64,000 bases of DNA from Lachnospiraceae bacterium (lineage in GTDB: Bacteria > Bacillota > Clostridia > Lachnospirales > Lachnospiraceae), in NCBI GenBank assembly GCA_910574865.1, contig CAJTDN010000007.1, positions 186,001-250,000 of the forward strand, written 5' to 3'. Below the pieces are notes generated by a model. The model was not told where the DNA came from, did not search any database, and saw only the letters and a list, made by a program, of their open reading frames with translations. Below, piece by piece: positions 51,886-61,354 of this stretch. Numbering within the stretch: position 1 is the first letter of the stretch; each line of letters begins with the position of its first letter. A program made the translations under genes and the position numbers.

Positions 51886-54762
51886 TCAGTCTCCCCTGAC
51901 GGTGAAGGTCTGGACCTCCTTCGCGTGTCCGGTCACCAGTTCTTCTTTTGGCGCCAAATGGAAATACGCCTTCACGATGTCCCCCGCGATGTCGGCCGGA
52001 TAATTGGAAAAATACCCGTTCGCGATACGGATGGCGACGGCGATTTCCGGCTCTTCCACCGGCGCGAACCCGACGAACAACGCATGGTCGGCATGGACGT
52101 CGCTCTGCTGCGCGGTTCCCGTCTTTCCTGCCATGGATATTTCCAAGCCCGTGAAAGAGGTACTGTTTTGCACCATCAACTGCATGCCCTGGTGAATCAA
52201 ACTCCACGTCTCCTCCGGAACGTAGTCCATCGTGCTTACGACTTCAGGTTCGTACTGCTTGATCCGCTTCCCGTTCGCATCGGTCGTCTTGTCCAACAAC
52301 GTCAGCTTATAAACGGTCCCCTTGTTTGCCACGGTGGCCACGTAACGGTTCAATTGGCTGACGGTATAGTTGTTGGTACCCTGACCAATGGCCGACTGCA
52401 CGGAAAACTGGTTCGAAATTTGTGGTTCCGATTCGGGGATTTCCAACCCCGACTTCTGGTCAAGTCCAAATCCCGTCGCGTACTTTTTCAATATTTCAAC
52501 ACCCTTGTCGCTATCGTATTCCTTGTTCTCGTCCATCCCGAGCTGGTAACCAATCTCGTAATAAAAAATATTACAAGAATGGGAAATTGCCCCCACGATG
52601 TTAAGCCATCCATGCGAACTTGGATATATCCAGCAACGTGGACTCGGCGTGACCTTGTCAAATTCCCCGGTGCATGAAATAATGGTTTCACTATCGACAA
52701 TATTTTCACACAAACCGGCCACCGAGGAAACCATCTTGAACGTCGAACCGGGAGCGGTGCGTTCCTGCGTCGCGTTATTATAGAACGGACGGGAAAGTCC
52801 CGTGGCAAGCTGGTTATAATAGGCGACGTCCATGTTGTTCGCCAGACGGTTGTTGTCATATCCCGGATAAGACACGCAGGCAAGGACCTCCCCCGTGTTC
52901 GGGTCGCTGACCACCGCCGAACCGGTACATGGTTCCAGTGCCAGTTGTCCCGGCGTGATTTCCAGGCTTTGAATCTTGCCGCATAACCAGTCAAACGCGT
53001 CAAGCCCTCTGTTTCTCAAACTCTGGTAAGCCCCTTCGTCCATCGGCAGGACGCCCTGCTCATAAACAATCGCGCAAATCTGGTTTCCGCTCACTCCACC
53101 TGATTTTATAAGATATTTGTAGAGAATTTTGTCAAAATCAGGGTCCTCTTTCAAATATTCTTCCAAATATTTCACGATTCCCTGATAAATTTGCGCCGCG
53201 TCCGAATAACGTTCCGAGGAAACGTACCCGGTGAGCTGCGACGTGTCAATCCAATTCTTCGAAATCGCGTAATTCAAAAACTGATTCAGGCTGATGCTCT
53301 CCTCCTTCGCCCATGCCAGGTACGTTTCATCCGAAACGTCAATCACGTCCGACATCAAAAGACCCGTTTTCTCCTGCAAAAGGTCGATGGAGATATAATC
53401 CTGATAGGCCTTCATGTCCTGCGGTAAATCCTTGTACGGGATTCCCCCGCCCAATTCCCCGCTTATGGAGTTCAGGACTTCCTGCTTCCTCTGCTGGAAC
53501 ACCTGGTACACTTCCCGTTCCGTCACCCCCGCAAATTCCGAAGAAAAATGCTCATGGTCGATAATGGAATTGTTAATAAAGGCATGGTAGGCATCGTCGA
53601 CGGGAATGATGATGTTGCTGGCATTTTTCTCAATGCTCGGGTCGTAATTCATGACGTTACGAAGCTTGGACAACAAGATGCCCGCAATCTCTTCCTCCAG
53701 CAGATGATATGTCGTCTCCTGCAACTCCATGTCCAACGTAAGGTACACGTCATTCCCGATGCCTTGTTCCTTATAGCTGACCGTGTCGATGACCTTGCCA
53801 AGGCTGTCCACGTAAAAGGTGGTGGAACCCTTCTCCCCTTGTAAAAGGGCATCCATCGTCTGCTCGATTCCGGCCTTTCCCACGACGTCCGACAGCGTGT
53901 ACTTTTCCTTCATGTCCTCGTCCAGTGCATCGTACTCGTCCTGGGAGATTTTCCCCGTATAACCGATGACATTGGCAAAGTAATTCCCTTCCGCGTAACG
54001 CCGCAGGGATTCCTCCGCGATATCAACCCCGGTCAGGACATCCAAATTTTCCATGATGGCGGCCGCCGTCTCGTCACTGACATCGGACGCGAGCACCGTG
54101 GGAATGAACTTCTGGTAACTGTTCAAGCTGATCGCGTAACGCAAATTCACCATCTTCAGCACGTATTCCTTGTCCAGGTTTTCTATGTCGATTCCATATC
54201 CATAATTCTCGTCCGTGCACAAATACGTAATCAGTTCCCCCGGCGAAGCGTTCTTTTGCTTCTCCGACAAGTCGTCCACGTAGATTTCCCCATACACGTC
54301 TGCAATGAAACGCAGCCGCAAGGTTCGGTTCGTCTGGGAAAACTCGTACTCCCCGGAAGAATCCAGGACGATGCCGAAACTGTTGATGACGGAATCGCCA
54401 TGGGACTCCACGATTTCGATTACCTTTGCCAGAATCGCGTTCAGCCTCTTGTTGCGGTCCTTTCCGGTAATGTCGTCCTCGATTGTTACCGCGTAGGCCA
54501 ATTCATTATAAGCCAGGAGATTGCCGTTTCGGTCATAGATGTTGCCGCGGGTGCCTGCAATCGTGCGCGTCTTTCGTATCCTGAGCTTGTAATTGTCCAT
54601 GTAGTATTCGCCCCTGACGATTTGGAGATAAAACAATCGTCCCACCAAAATGGAAAAAAGCAGGACAAAGACGAGAATCAGCACGAAGAGGCGGGATTCC
54701 ACGATTGCCTTTTTAAATTTTTTTAACTGTTGTTTCCCATATTTTACTATCAGCCTAAACAA
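51886..54762 (-). CDS. mrdA: Penicillin-binding protein 2 (elongation transpeptidase) with a large insert
   Basis: A 958-residue class B PBP, far longer than the roughly 600-720 residues usual for PBP2. A membrane helix (about residues 25-48) and the dimerisation domain (GTRGNIYDRNGNLLAYNE; VVGKAGIEQTMD) come first. A helical, acidic insert of about 230 residues (roughly 365-600) precedes the transpeptidase core. Motifs: STFK with Ser near 673, SCN in AISHSCNIFYYEIG, and KTGTAQQ near 880. The start is probably TTG at 54762, overlapping mreD by 8 nt. RodA, its partner, is downstream. Confidence 0.93.
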   Translation of the reverse strand: MFRLIVKYGKQQLKKFKKAIVESRLFVLILVFVLLFSILVGRLFYLQIVRGEYYMDNYKLRIRKTRTIAGTRGNIYDRNGNLLAYNELAYAVTIEDDITGKDRNKRLNAILAKVIEIVESHGDSVINSFGIVLDSSGEYEFSQTNRTLRLRFIADVYGEIYVDDLSEKQKNASPGELITYLCTDENYGYGIDIENLDKEYVLKMVNLRYAISLNSYQKFIPTVLASDVSDETAAAIMENLDVLTGVDIAEESLRRYAEGNYFANVIGYTGKISQDEYDALDEDMKEKYTLSDVVGKAGIEQTMDALLQGEKGSTTFYVDSLGKVIDTVSYKEQGIGNDVYLTLDMELQETTYHLLEEEIAGILLSKLRNVMNYDPSIEKNASNIIIPVDDAYHAFINNSIIDHEHFSSEFAGVTEREVYQVFQQRKQEVLNSISGELGGGIPYKDLPQDMKAYQDYISIDLLQEKTGLLMSDVIDVSDETYLAWAKEESISLNQFLNYAISKNWIDTSQLTGYVSSERYSDAAQIYQGIVKYLEEYLKEDPDFDKILYKYLIKSGGVSGNQICAIVYEQGVLPMDEGAYQSLRNRGLDAFDWLCGKIQSLEITPGQLALEPCTGSAVVSDPNTGEVLACVSYPGYDNNRLANNMDVAYYNQLATGLSRPFYNNATQERTAPGSTFKMVSSVAGLCENIVDSETIISCTGEFDKVTPSPRCWIYPSSHGWLNIVGAISHSCNIFYYEIGYQLGMDENKEYDSDKGVEILKKYATGFGLDQKSGLEIPESEPQISNQFSVQSAIGQGTNNYTVSQLNRYVATVANKGTVYKLTLLDKTTDANGKRIKQYEPEVVSTMDYVPEETWSLIHQGMQLMVQNSTSFTGLEISMAGKTGTAQQSDVHADHALFVGFAPVEEPEIAVAIRIANGYFSNYPADIAGDIVKAYFHLAPKEELVTGHAKEVQTFTVRGD

Positions 54763-55288
54763 ATTTTCCCATGCTCCTTTTCTCTTCCGTCTCCAGCCGG
54801 TAGTTTATCAGGCGTACCAGTGGATAAAGCGCCAATGCCACCAATATAGTATATATGAGCTCCGGTATGATAATATGACTAAAATAATAAGGAAAATCAA
54901 ACTCGCTGCGGAGCATGAACATCAAAAGGTAAATCAAAACCCCATAGCAAAACTCGCTGGCGGCGATAAACGCGACCGGAAGCCGCATGTTTTCCTCATA
55001 ATATGTCCCGCCCAGCAAGCCGTTGACATAGCCCGTGACCATGTAAAAGAACGCATAAAAGCCCAGTAGCCCGCCAAACTGGATGTCAATCAGGATGCCG
55101 GCCAAAAACCCGGACAGCATCCCTTCCTTAGGCCCCCGCAAAAAAGCGACGGAAGCAACGATGACCAGCAAAAGGTTCGGCTTGACGGACCCCAGTGCCA
55201 GGCGTTGAAAAAGGGTGCCTTGCAAGACAAAGCCAAATAGCACGAATAAAACCGTCAGTAAAACCCGCTTCAATTTTAACTTCATCAT
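54755..55288 (-). CDS. mreD: Rod-shape-determining protein MreD
   Basis: A 177-residue protein with about five membrane helices, part of the elongasome. Recognisable pieces: VKPNLLLVIVASVAFLRGPKEGMLSGFLAGILIDIQFG, spread over two helices, and the C-terminal LVRLINYRLE. It sits between mreC and mrdA, the standard order. Two tandem ATGs follow GGGGGCG. Confidence 0.93.
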   Translation of the reverse strand: MMKLKLKRVLLTVLFVLFGFVLQGTLFQRLALGSVKPNLLLVIVASVAFLRGPKEGMLSGFLAGILIDIQFGGLLGFYAFFYMVTGYVNGLLGGTYYEENMRLPVAFIAASEFCYGVLIYLLMFMLRSEFDFPYYFSHIIIPELIYTILVALALYPLVRLINYRLETEEKRSMGKFV

Positions 55289-55346
55289 AACGCCCCCTTT
55301 CCTTGATTTTAATTTCGTTTCCCCGGCGTTCTTGGTTTTCTGATTT

Positions 55347-56225
55347 CTAATTCACTTCCGAGTCCGTGTTTGTTTTGTTTTTCACGTCTTCCTTCGTCTC
55401 CGTGATGACCAGAACCTCCTGCAGGTTCTTAAAGTCCACCGCCGGGGTAATGTACCCAGAACGGGTAAGGTTGTTCGAATCCACCGACACTTCCCTGACA
55501 TAACCGATCAAAATTCCTTGCAAGTACTTGTCACTGATGTGAGAAGTCACCACCTGGTCCCCGATGACAATCGTGTTGTCGTTATTTTCCATCTGCTCGA
55601 AACTTAATTTCCCGTCATTTATCAACGTCAAGTCACCGTTTACGATGCAACGGTCGGAAGTGGACAAGACCATCGCGCTGACGTTGGAAGAATCGTCAAT
55701 CACGGAACGCACCGTCGCCCAGGTAGGCCCGGTCTCCGTCACGATTCCGACCAGCCCGTTGCCGGCGATGACGTTCATGTCCACCCGGACGCCGTCCAGG
55801 CTGCCCTTGTCAATCGTGAACATGCTAAACCAGTTGCCGGAATCGCAGCCAATCACGTGGGCCCCGATTTTTTCATATTCCGCATAATTCATGTCAAGCT
55901 TGTAAAGCTCCCGCAGACGCTCCAATTCATATTTTTCCTGCTGGAGCGCGTTGTTCTCGGCCATCAGCATGTCGAGTTCTTCCTGCAGCTTTTCATTTTC
56001 CGCCTGCACGGACTTCATGGTCTTAAAATTGTCGCTAAACTCGTGCAACCAGATTCCTACCTGGTTGACTCCCTGCTGCATAGGAATGACCGTGAAGCTG
56101 GCGACGATTTTAAACGGGCCGCCCACTTGCTCCGCAAAGAATGACAAGAGCATCAATGCCGCGCAAAGCATGCACAACCCGCCAAACCAATATTTATTTT
56201 TTAAAGAATTTGAATGCTTACCCAT
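55347..56225 (-). CDS. mreC: Rod-shape-determining protein MreC
   Basis: A 292-residue bitopic protein: one helix (about residues 13-33), a coiled coil (EKLQEELDMLMAENNALQQEK) and the beta-barrel domain with VIGCDSGNWFSMFTIDKGS and VIAGNGLVGIVTETG. It links PBP2 to the inside elongation machinery. ATG 56225 follows AAGGGAAGG; a start 63 nt upstream would run into the end of radC. No mreB precedes it; radC does. Confidence 0.95.
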   Translation of the reverse strand: MGKHSNSLKNKYWFGGLCMLCAALMLLSFFAEQVGGPFKIVASFTVIPMQQGVNQVGIWLHEFSDNFKTMKSVQAENEKLQEELDMLMAENNALQQEKYELERLRELYKLDMNYAEYEKIGAHVIGCDSGNWFSMFTIDKGSLDGVRVDMNVIAGNGLVGIVTETGPTWATVRSVIDDSSNVSAMVLSTSDRCIVNGDLTLINDGKLSFEQMENNDNTIVIGDQVVTSHISDKYLQGILIGYVREVSVDSNNLTRSGYITPAVDFKNLQEVLVITETKEDVKNKTNTDSEVN

Positions 56226-56291
56226 AAATGCCTTCCCTTTTAACAATGCCTTGAAAAACGCCCTTCCCATATGCCAGAATGACAGCATCCC

Positions 56292-56978
56292 TCATAATAG
56301 ACTCTTTTCCCTCATGCTGAAATAGCAATTGTCCCCGATGATGATGTGGTCGAGCAATTCGATACCAATCATGTTGCCCGCGCCTCGAATCCGGTTCGTG
56401 GTACAGATGTCCGCCTTGCTCGGAGTGGGATCCCCGCTGGGATGGTTGTGTAAAAGTATGATATAGACGGCGTTTTTCTGCAACGCCTCCACGAAAAGCT
56501 CGCGCGGGGAAACCACCGTCGCGTTGACGGTTCCCCTGGAAACATCCGTCTCGCCAATCAGGCGGGATTTCGTATTGAACAAGAGCAGCTTCATGTTTTC
56601 CTGCTCCTGGTGGCGCATCTCCTCCATATAGTAAGTTGCAATGCTTTTGGCGTTTTCAAAATTCAATTCCGCGCCCGCCCCCGCTTTCGCCAACCGCTTG
56701 GCCAGTTCGGAGAGGCATAGAATCTGGACGGCCTTTACCCGTCCGATGCCCTTGACCCGCCGCAATTGGTCATAATTCCAGTGATGGATGTTTAAAACCC
56801 CACCCGCGGCAAATGATGGATGGAGAATCCTGCGTGCGAGCTGCAGGGCGCTTTCGCCTTTCGTTCCACTGCGCAACAAAACAGCAAGCAACTCCACGTC
56901 AGTAAGATTTGCCGCTCCAAACCTCTCGCACTTCTCATAAGGGCGCTCTTCCATGTTCATTTCCTTGATTGATTCCAT
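56292..56978 (-). CDS. radC: RadC-family JAB/MPN-domain protein
   Basis: A 228-residue protein with an N-terminal helix-hairpin-helix region (VKGIGRVKAVQILCLSEL) and a C-terminal JAB metal-binding domain: the JAMM motif is HNHPSGDPTPSKAD, and KLLLFNTKSRLIGE is another block. Despite its name its function is unsettled. It starts the radC-mreC-mreD unit. An extended -10 (TGGTAGAAT, 57031-57023 on the minus strand) may be its promoter. Confidence 0.95.
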   Translation of the reverse strand: MESIKEMNMEERPYEKCERFGAANLTDVELLAVLLRSGTKGESALQLARRILHPSFAAGGVLNIHHWNYDQLRRVKGIGRVKAVQILCLSELAKRLAKAGAGAELNFENAKSIATYYMEEMRHQEQENMKLLLFNTKSRLIGETDVSRGTVNATVVSPRELFVEALQKNAVYIILLHNHPSGDPTPSKADICTTNRIRGAGNMIGIELLDHIIIGDNCYFSMREKSLL

Positions 56979-57022
56979 GTAATCACGTCATGGTCGTTCA
57001 TGTTTGTTTTATGTCCTGCATC

Positions 57023-57031
57023 ATTCTACCA
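57023..57031 (-). promoter_or_regulatory. Candidate extended -10 before radC
   Basis: TGGTAGAAT on the minus strand, about 45 nt before the radC ATG. No convincing -35 was seen. Confidence 0.4.
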
Positions 57032-57094
57032 CAATTTCCAAAATGTGTATAGGCTTTTCACACACTTTTAATAAGTGATATCTTTAAGATTTTT

Positions 57095-58693
57095 TTAAGT
57101 TGCCCGTGAATCCGCACGCAGGATGGCTTCGGCCACTTTCATGCCGTCCATCGCGGCCGAGGTAATCCCACCCGCATATCCCGCCCCTTCGCCACAAGGA
57201 TAAACGCCTTCCACGCCGCTTTCCATATTTTCATCCCGTAAAACGCGCACCGGGGAGGACGTGCGGCTCTCCACGCCCGACAGCACGGCATCCGGACGGG
57301 CAAAGCCATGTATTTTCTTGTCCATCGCCAAGATTCCCTCTTGCAGGGAACCGGCAAGCTCTTCGGCAAAAATGGAACGCACGTTTGCAAGGCGATACGC
57401 GCCCTTCATCTGCGGAAGGACATCTCCCAACTTCGTCGTTGGACGGTTCGCGCAAAAATCATCAAACCGTTGTACCGGAATCTTTTTTCCGCCCAGCTCG
57501 TATGCCCGTTCCTCCAGCCTTTGCTGGAATTCGATGCCGGAAAGGGGGCCGTGCGCGCCATAATCGTCTGGCGTGACCGTGACGATGACGGCGCTGTTGG
57601 CATTTTCACCATTCCGATTGGAATAGCTCATGCCATTGACCGCCAGCCTCCCTTCCTCGGAAGACGCATTGACCACGTATCCGCCCGGACACATACAAAA
57701 CGTATATACGCCCCTTCCGTTCTCCAGGGAGTGGGTCAGCTTATAGGAAGCGGGGGGCAGCCTGCCAGCCATCTTGTCCCCGTATTGCGCGACTTGGATC
57801 ATCTTCTGCGGGTGTTCGACGCGCACTCCGACCGCGAACGCTTTCGACTCCATGGGAATGCCGCGCCGATGCAACAAGCGGAAGGTATCACGGGCACTAT
57901 GGCCAATCGCGAGGATAAGTATACGTGTATACATTTTTTCGCAACCGTTGATTATCACTGCATTTATGGATTTTTTCCGGCTTCCCGTGATTTCCAAATC
58001 CGTAACTTGCGAGCGAAACCGTACCTCGCCGCCCAGGCGAATGATTTCGTTCCGCATGTTGCGAACCACGTCCACCAGGACGTCCGTTCCCATGTGCGGC
58101 TTTTGTTCATATAAAATGCTTTCCGGCGCTCCGAATTTGACGAACGACTCCAGGACAAAACGATTCCGCCCGTGTCGTTCTTTCACCATCGTGTTCAACT
58201 TTCCATCGGAAAAGGTGCCCGCCCCTCCTTCGCCAAACTGTACGTTCGACGAGGGATTGAAAACACCCTCTTTCCAAAACTTTTCAACGTCTCGTACGCG
58301 CTCTTCCACCGCCGCGCCACGCTCCAGGACAATCGGCCGGCATCCCGCCATGGCCAACAGATAGGCGCTAAACAACCCGGCCGGCCCCGCGCCAACGATG
58401 ATTGGCCTCGAAGGCAGGAACCGCTCTTGGCATTCTGGAACCTGGTAGTCCGTCCTCGCGGCGGGCCGTAGCCTGCCTTTATACTTTTGTAAAAGTTTCC
58501 TCTCGTTTTTCGTGGAAAAATCAATGGTATAAGAATAAAAGACTTCCGGTTTTTTCCGCGCGTCAATGGAACGCTTGAAAATATGCCATTCCAATAGTTC
58601 CTCTGGTTCCAGATGAAATGTTTGCAGTAATTTTTCCCTTATCTTCTCCTCACCGCATCCCGGTGCCATGTTTAACTGATTCACACGAAGCAT
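57095..58693 (-). CDS. FAD-dependent oxidoreductase of the COG2509 type
   Basis: A 532-residue flavoprotein. After an N-terminal domain of about 110 residues (MLRVNQLNMAPGCGEE, FHLEPEELLEWHIFKRSID), the FAD-binding PIIVGAGPAGLFSAYLLA appears, then GEGGAGTFSDGKLNTMV, RRGIPMESKAFAVGVRVEHP and a C-terminal GVYPCGEGAGYAGGI. These are hallmarks of COG2509 proteins, whose substrate is unknown. GGAAAGGAGG precedes ATG 58693. It overlaps the end of the next flavoprotein gene by 44 nt, so the two are coupled. Confidence 0.9.
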   Translation of the reverse strand: MLRVNQLNMAPGCGEEKIREKLLQTFHLEPEELLEWHIFKRSIDARKKPEVFYSYTIDFSTKNERKLLQKYKGRLRPAARTDYQVPECQERFLPSRPIIVGAGPAGLFSAYLLAMAGCRPIVLERGAAVEERVRDVEKFWKEGVFNPSSNVQFGEGGAGTFSDGKLNTMVKERHGRNRFVLESFVKFGAPESILYEQKPHMGTDVLVDVVRNMRNEIIRLGGEVRFRSQVTDLEITGSRKKSINAVIINGCEKMYTRILILAIGHSARDTFRLLHRRGIPMESKAFAVGVRVEHPQKMIQVAQYGDKMAGRLPPASYKLTHSLENGRGVYTFCMCPGGYVVNASSEEGRLAVNGMSYSNRNGENANSAVIVTVTPDDYGAHGPLSGIEFQQRLEERAYELGGKKIPVQRFDDFCANRPTTKLGDVLPQMKGAYRLANVRSIFAEELAGSLQEGILAMDKKIHGFARPDAVLSGVESRTSSPVRVLRDENMESGVEGVYPCGEGAGYAGGITSAAMDGMKVAEAILRADSRAT

Positions 58694-59966
58694 GGTTGGC
58701 CGCCTCCTTTCCCGCCACGTAACCGCTCGACCACGCCCATTGCAGGTTGTAACCGCCACACGGGCCGTCCACGTCTAAAACTTCCCCGGCGAAATAAAGT
58801 CCGGGAACCTTTTGCGACTCCAAGGTGCCCGCGTCCACTTCTCTTGTATCGACGCCTCCGCGGCAAACCTGCGCCTGCCCATAGGAATTGGTGGCCACGA
58901 CACGCGTCTCGAATTGCTTGATAGCTCTCACCAATGCCCGCAAGGCCGTGGACGACAACGCTCCTGCCGCGGTCATCCGTTCGATGCCGCTCAAACGAAG
59001 CCAAAGGGCGTTCAACTTGCCGGGAAACATTCCCGTCAGGAAATCTTCCGCCTTCTTCTGCGGCCTGGCAAGCGCGCGCCGGGCAAGGGCGTCCAAAAGC
59101 CCTTCCTGCGACAATTCCGGCATGAAGTCCATCCTTGCCATCACGTTTTCTCCCTCGTGCAACGCCTTTGCCGCGTACCTGCTCACCTGAAAGACGGGAA
59201 TTCCGGAAATCCCATAAGTGGTAAGCTGGATTTCCCCCTGGTCGGAAGCGAGGAAACGCTTTTCACGGCCACCTTTGTCCAAAACGTTTTGGCATAGTCC
59301 CTTTTTCGTCTCGTTTCTACTTCCGGCATAAATCGAAACTGTTCCCTGTATCCGCACCCCGGCAATCCCCTTGTAGAAGTCTTCCGCGCACTTCAACTGC
59401 ACCAAAGCCGGCAACGGCGTGATGACATGGTGTCCCAACGCCTTGGCCAATCGATAGCCCGAACCATCAGAACCGGTCTTGGCCGCCGCCTTCGAACCCG
59501 CCGCCAAAACCACCTTGTCACCCACCAGCTCCCCGTCCGCCAATTTGACACAAAACCCCGATTTTTTCGGAATGACGCCCACGCATTCCTGTCCTGTCCG
59601 AATTCCCACCCCAAGCCGTGCAAGTTCCATGCGCAGCGCGTCAAGCACCGAGGAGGCCTGCCCGCTATATGGATAATAATAACCGTTTCGTTCTTTCGGA
59701 TAGACTCCCAGTTCCTGAAATAAGGCACAAGTCTCCTTTTGCCCAAATCGGCTGACGATTTTCCACGCAAAGTGGCCGTTCTCGGATAAATAGAACTCTG
59801 GCGACTGGCGGGCATTCGTAAAATTACATTTTCCGTTTCCCGTGGAAAGCAGTTTCTTTCCGATTCGTTCCATGTGCTCGACGATGGTCACTTCCGCCCC
59901 GTGATAAGAGGCCGAGATGGCCGCCATCATGCCAGACGCGCCGCCACCGATGACAATCACGTGTCC
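58650..59966 (-). CDS. HI0933/YhiN-type flavoprotein
   Basis: A 438-residue NAD(P)/FAD-dependent oxidoreductase of the HI0933 (YhiN/BaiN-like) family. FAD motif GHVIVIGGGASGMMAAISA; then GKKLLSTGNGKCNFTN, and at the end FAGEVLDVDGPCGGYNLQWAWSSG. AAGGAGG lies 8 nt before ATG 59966; the frame is open upstream to 60146 but that part overlaps the neighbour and lacks family similarity. The substrate is unknown; BaiN in bile-acid dehydroxylation is a relative, but nothing here points to that pathway. Confidence 0.92.
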   Translation of the reverse strand, partial: GHVIVIGGGASGMMAAISASYHGAEVTIVEHMERIGKKLLSTGNGKCNFTNARQSPEFYLSENGHFAWKIVSRFGQKETCALFQELGVYPKERNGYYYPYSGQASSVLDALRMELARLGVGIRTGQECVGVIPKKSGFCVKLADGELVGDKVVLAAGSKAAAKTGSDGSGYRLAKALGHHVITPLPALVQLKCAEDFYKGIAGVRIQGTVSIYAGSRNETKKGLCQNVLDKGGREKRFLASDQGEIQLTTYGISGIPVFQVSRYAAKALHEGENVMARMDFMPELSQEGLLDALARRALARPQKKAEDFLTGMFPGKLNALWLRLSGIERMTAAGALSSTALRALVRAIKQFETRVVATNSYGQAQVCRGGVDTREVDAGTLESQKVPGLYFAGEVLDVDGPCGGYNLQWAWSSGYVAGKEAANHASCESVKHGTGMR

Positions 59967-60055
59967 CATATTGCAAAACCTCCTTACCATGGGGCCGATC
60001 CCATAAACAACGAGTCGATAACCATAGGAACACATATTGTATACATGTATGCTTT

Positions 60056-61354
60056 CTATATTTTTCCCAATTTTCCTTTGGAAACCACTCCGGCATCGAC
60101 CAAATATTGTAGCGACTTTAAAATTCCCAATTTCGCGCTTGGCCATGTCAGCCCGCCCTGAAAATAAACCGCATACGGCTCTTTTACGGGCGCGTCCGCG
60201 CTCAATTCAATTGAGGAACCTTGCACGAAAGCCCCCGCGGCCATGATGACGTCACTGTCATATCCCGGCATCGCCCAAGGTTCCGGCATCACGTAACTGT
60301 CTATCGGTGCCGCCGCCTGAACTCCTTTACAAAACGCGATTACGCCCTCGGCGCTCCCCAGCGTCACGGCCTGGATGATGTCGTGTCTGGACTCCTGCCC
60401 GTTTGGCACGACAGCGTATCCCAGGCGTTCGTATAAATTGGCGGCGAATACCGCCCCTTTAAGGGCGCTTGCCGTGACGGTCGGTGCCAGGAAGAACCCT
60501 TGGTAAAAGGATTGCATCACGCCAAGCGACGCGCCGACTTCCTTGCCCAGTCCCGGCGAAGTAAGGCGATACGCGCAATTTTCAATCAAGTCCGCCCGTC
60601 CCGCCACATATCCGCCAATCGGCGCCAGCCCACCGCCCGGATTTTTAATCAGTGACCCGACGACCATGTCCGCCCCGACGTCGCTCGGCTCGACTGGTTC
60701 CACGAATTCCCCGTAGCAATTGTCCACCATGCAGATGACGTCCGGCTTGATTTTCTTGACAAAGGCAATCAATTCGCCGATTTTTTCCACGGAATAGCTT
60801 GGCCGCGTCTGGTAGCCCTTCGAACGCTGGATGGTGACCAGCTTCGTATTCCCGCCCACGGCCCGTTCAATCGCCGGATAGTCAAAAAAACCGTCTTCTA
60901 AAAGCTCCACTTGCCTATAAGTAATCCCGTATTCCTTAAGCGACCCTTTGGACGGGCGGATACCTATGACCTCCTCCAACGTGTCATAGGGCTTTCCAAC
61001 CGGGGAAAGCAACTCGTCCCCCGGCCTTAGGTTGGCGGAAAGTGCCAGTGCCAGCGCGTGGGTGCCGCAAGTAATCTGCGGCCGAACCAGCGCGGACTCC
61101 GTGTGGAACACGTCCGCATACACGTTTTCCAAGGTGTCGCGGCCAAGGTCGTTATAGCCATACCCGCTGGAAGCCTGGAAGCATCCTTCGCTGACCTTGT
61201 TCTTCTGCATGGCATGGAGCACTTTGAGTTGGTTATACTCGGCGGTTTTGTCAAATTCCTGAAATCTCGGCCTGAGCATTTCCTCCATGCGTCGCCCTGC
61301 CTCGTACACCTCCCTCGAAATACCCAATGTCTCATATATTTTTTCAAATTCCAT
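60056..61354 (-). CDS. PLP-dependent methionine gamma-lyase-like protein (YnbB, aluminium-resistance family)
   Basis: A 432-residue fold-type I PLP enzyme. Conserved stretches: GCFQASSGYGYNDLGRDTLE, VRPQITCGTHALALAL, ICMVDNCYGEFVEP and the PLP lysine in VVGSLIKNPGGGLAPIGGYVAG. The family was annotated from aluminium resistance, but a cystathionine/methionine lyase-like activity is more plausible. GGGAGGA precedes two ATGs at 61357 and 61354. It overlaps the miaA end by 11 nt; in Firmicutes this gene is often found with miaA and hfq or glnR. Confidence 0.92.
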   Translation of the reverse strand: MEFEKIYETLGISREVYEAGRRMEEMLRPRFQEFDKTAEYNQLKVLHAMQKNKVSEGCFQASSGYGYNDLGRDTLENVYADVFHTESALVRPQITCGTHALALALSANLRPGDELLSPVGKPYDTLEEVIGIRPSKGSLKEYGITYRQVELLEDGFFDYPAIERAVGGNTKLVTIQRSKGYQTRPSYSVEKIGELIAFVKKIKPDVICMVDNCYGEFVEPVEPSDVGADMVVGSLIKNPGGGLAPIGGYVAGRADLIENCAYRLTSPGLGKEVGASLGVMQSFYQGFFLAPTVTASALKGAVFAANLYERLGYAVVPNGQESRHDIIQAVTLGSAEGVIAFCKGVQAAAPIDSYVMPEPWAMPGYDSDVIMAAGAFVQGSSIELSADAPVKEPYAVYFQGGLTWPSAKLGILKSLQYLVDAGVVSKGKLGKI

